From: Sphingobium sp. V4
GTDB taxonomy: Bacteria; Pseudomonadota; Alphaproteobacteria; Sphingomonadales; Sphingomonadaceae
Assembly: GCF_029590555.1 (NCBI RefSeq)
Contig: NZ_CP081001.1
Coordinates: 682,001 to 746,000 of the forward strand
Length of the DNA stretch: 64,000 bases
Reading direction: 5' to 3'
In this document: piece after piece, positions 63,807 through 64,000 of the stretch
Layout: the number at the start of each line of letters is the position of its first letter
Position numbering within the stretch: the stretch's first letter is position 1
The notes under the pieces: generated by a model
What the model saw: only the letters and a program-made list of their open reading frames with translations
What the model was told of the DNA's origin: nothing
Database searches by the model: none
Program-made: the position numbers and the translations under genes

Positions 63807-64000
63807 TCAAAAGCGCTCGATGATGATGCCGGTGCCCATGCCCGCGCCGACGCACAGGTTGATGAGCGCGGTGCCCTTGCCGCTCCGCTCCAGTTCGTCG
63901 AGCGCGGTGCCCAGCACCATCGCCCCGGTCGCGCCCAGCGGATGGCCCATGGCGATCGCGCCGCCATTGACGTTGATCTTGCTATGATCCAGGTCCATCG
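63807..64000 (-). CDS. Acetyl-CoA C-acyltransferase (thiolase), C-terminal part
   Basis: Only the last 63 residues and stop are in the window; the rest lies to the right. Seen: the His motif [20 protein letters not shown] and the Cys motif [17 protein letters not shown], both characteristic of thiolase C-termini. It is 81 bases upstream of the fadB-like gene on the same strand, forming the FadA-FadB pair of beta-oxidation. Confidence 0.93.
   Translation of the reverse strand, partial: MDLDHSKINVNGGAIAMGHPLGATGAMVLGTALDELERSGKGTALINLCVGAGMGTGIIIERF

Overview
The window is ordinary chromosomal DNA from an alphaproteobacterium, most likely a sphingomonad (Sphingobium/Sphingomonas type). The grounds are high GC, dense gene packing with many ATGA, GTGA and TGATG overlaps, a DUF3035 (BamF-type) lipoprotein behind lspA, a DUF2794 gene behind cysE, moaDE behind pgsA, and short EpsC-type CysE. 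I found no tRNA, rRNA, CRISPR array, insertion sequence, integrase, phage gene or toxin-antitoxin pair. The genus is inference from protein character, not from a search.

Layout. 1-7.5 kb: a response regulator cut by the left edge, with PepSY and SIMPL periplasmic proteins, then an ABC-F ATPase, VIT-type metal transporter, glutathione peroxidase, M20 peptidase and a TRIC/UPF0126 membrane protein. 7.5-19 kb: a lone O-antigen ligase-like gene with a 10-G tract at its ribosome site, sppA, gpmA, purEK, folA, ribF, ileS-lspA-bamF-like. 19-26 kb: an SRPBCC/ArsR pair with a twin palindromic operator, then a leftward run of seven genes (IscU-like, CPA2 antiporter, DUF423, Zur-like, pnuC, nicotinamide-riboside kinase-like, dxs). 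26-34.7 kb: UPF0178, BaiN-like flavoprotein, hybrid histidine kinase, PBP1A, LplT-like MFS, pgsA-moaD-moaE. 34.7-36.5 kb: a looser, lower-GC stretch with a hypothetical gene and rlmJ. 36.5-45.7 kb: oxyR, TSUP transporter, cysE, DUF2794, ynfA, alcohol dehydrogenase, uvrC, a multi-spanning chemoreceptor and recO. 45.7-52.2 kb: leuB, threonine dehydratase-metZ, apaG-LysR, and aguB/aguA (agmatine to putrescine). 52.2-64 kb: DUF6265 protein, M28 and S9 peptidases (divergent), rpsD, chorismate mutase, aminotransferase, small membrane protein, galE-ybaK-pgl, and a fadB-like gene followed by the 3' end of a thiolase.

Genes that plainly work together: purE-purK; lspA with a lipoprotein substrate; pnuC with a nicotinamide-riboside kinase; moaD-moaE; aguA-aguB; TSUP transporter/cysE with the OxyR redox regulator nearby; thiolase with the FadB-like protein in beta-oxidation.

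No large undescribed system is apparent. The best leads are small: the 10-G tract eight bases upstream of a surface-polysaccharide gene (possible phase variation), the paired palindromes four helical turns apart before the ArsR operon with the Shine-Dalgarno in one loop, a terminator hairpin that also holds the only Shine-Dalgarno-like sequence of galE, and short low-GC mosaic segments inside ileS and an S9 peptidase. GC values quoted were counted by hand on the lines stated; everything else about composition is by eye.
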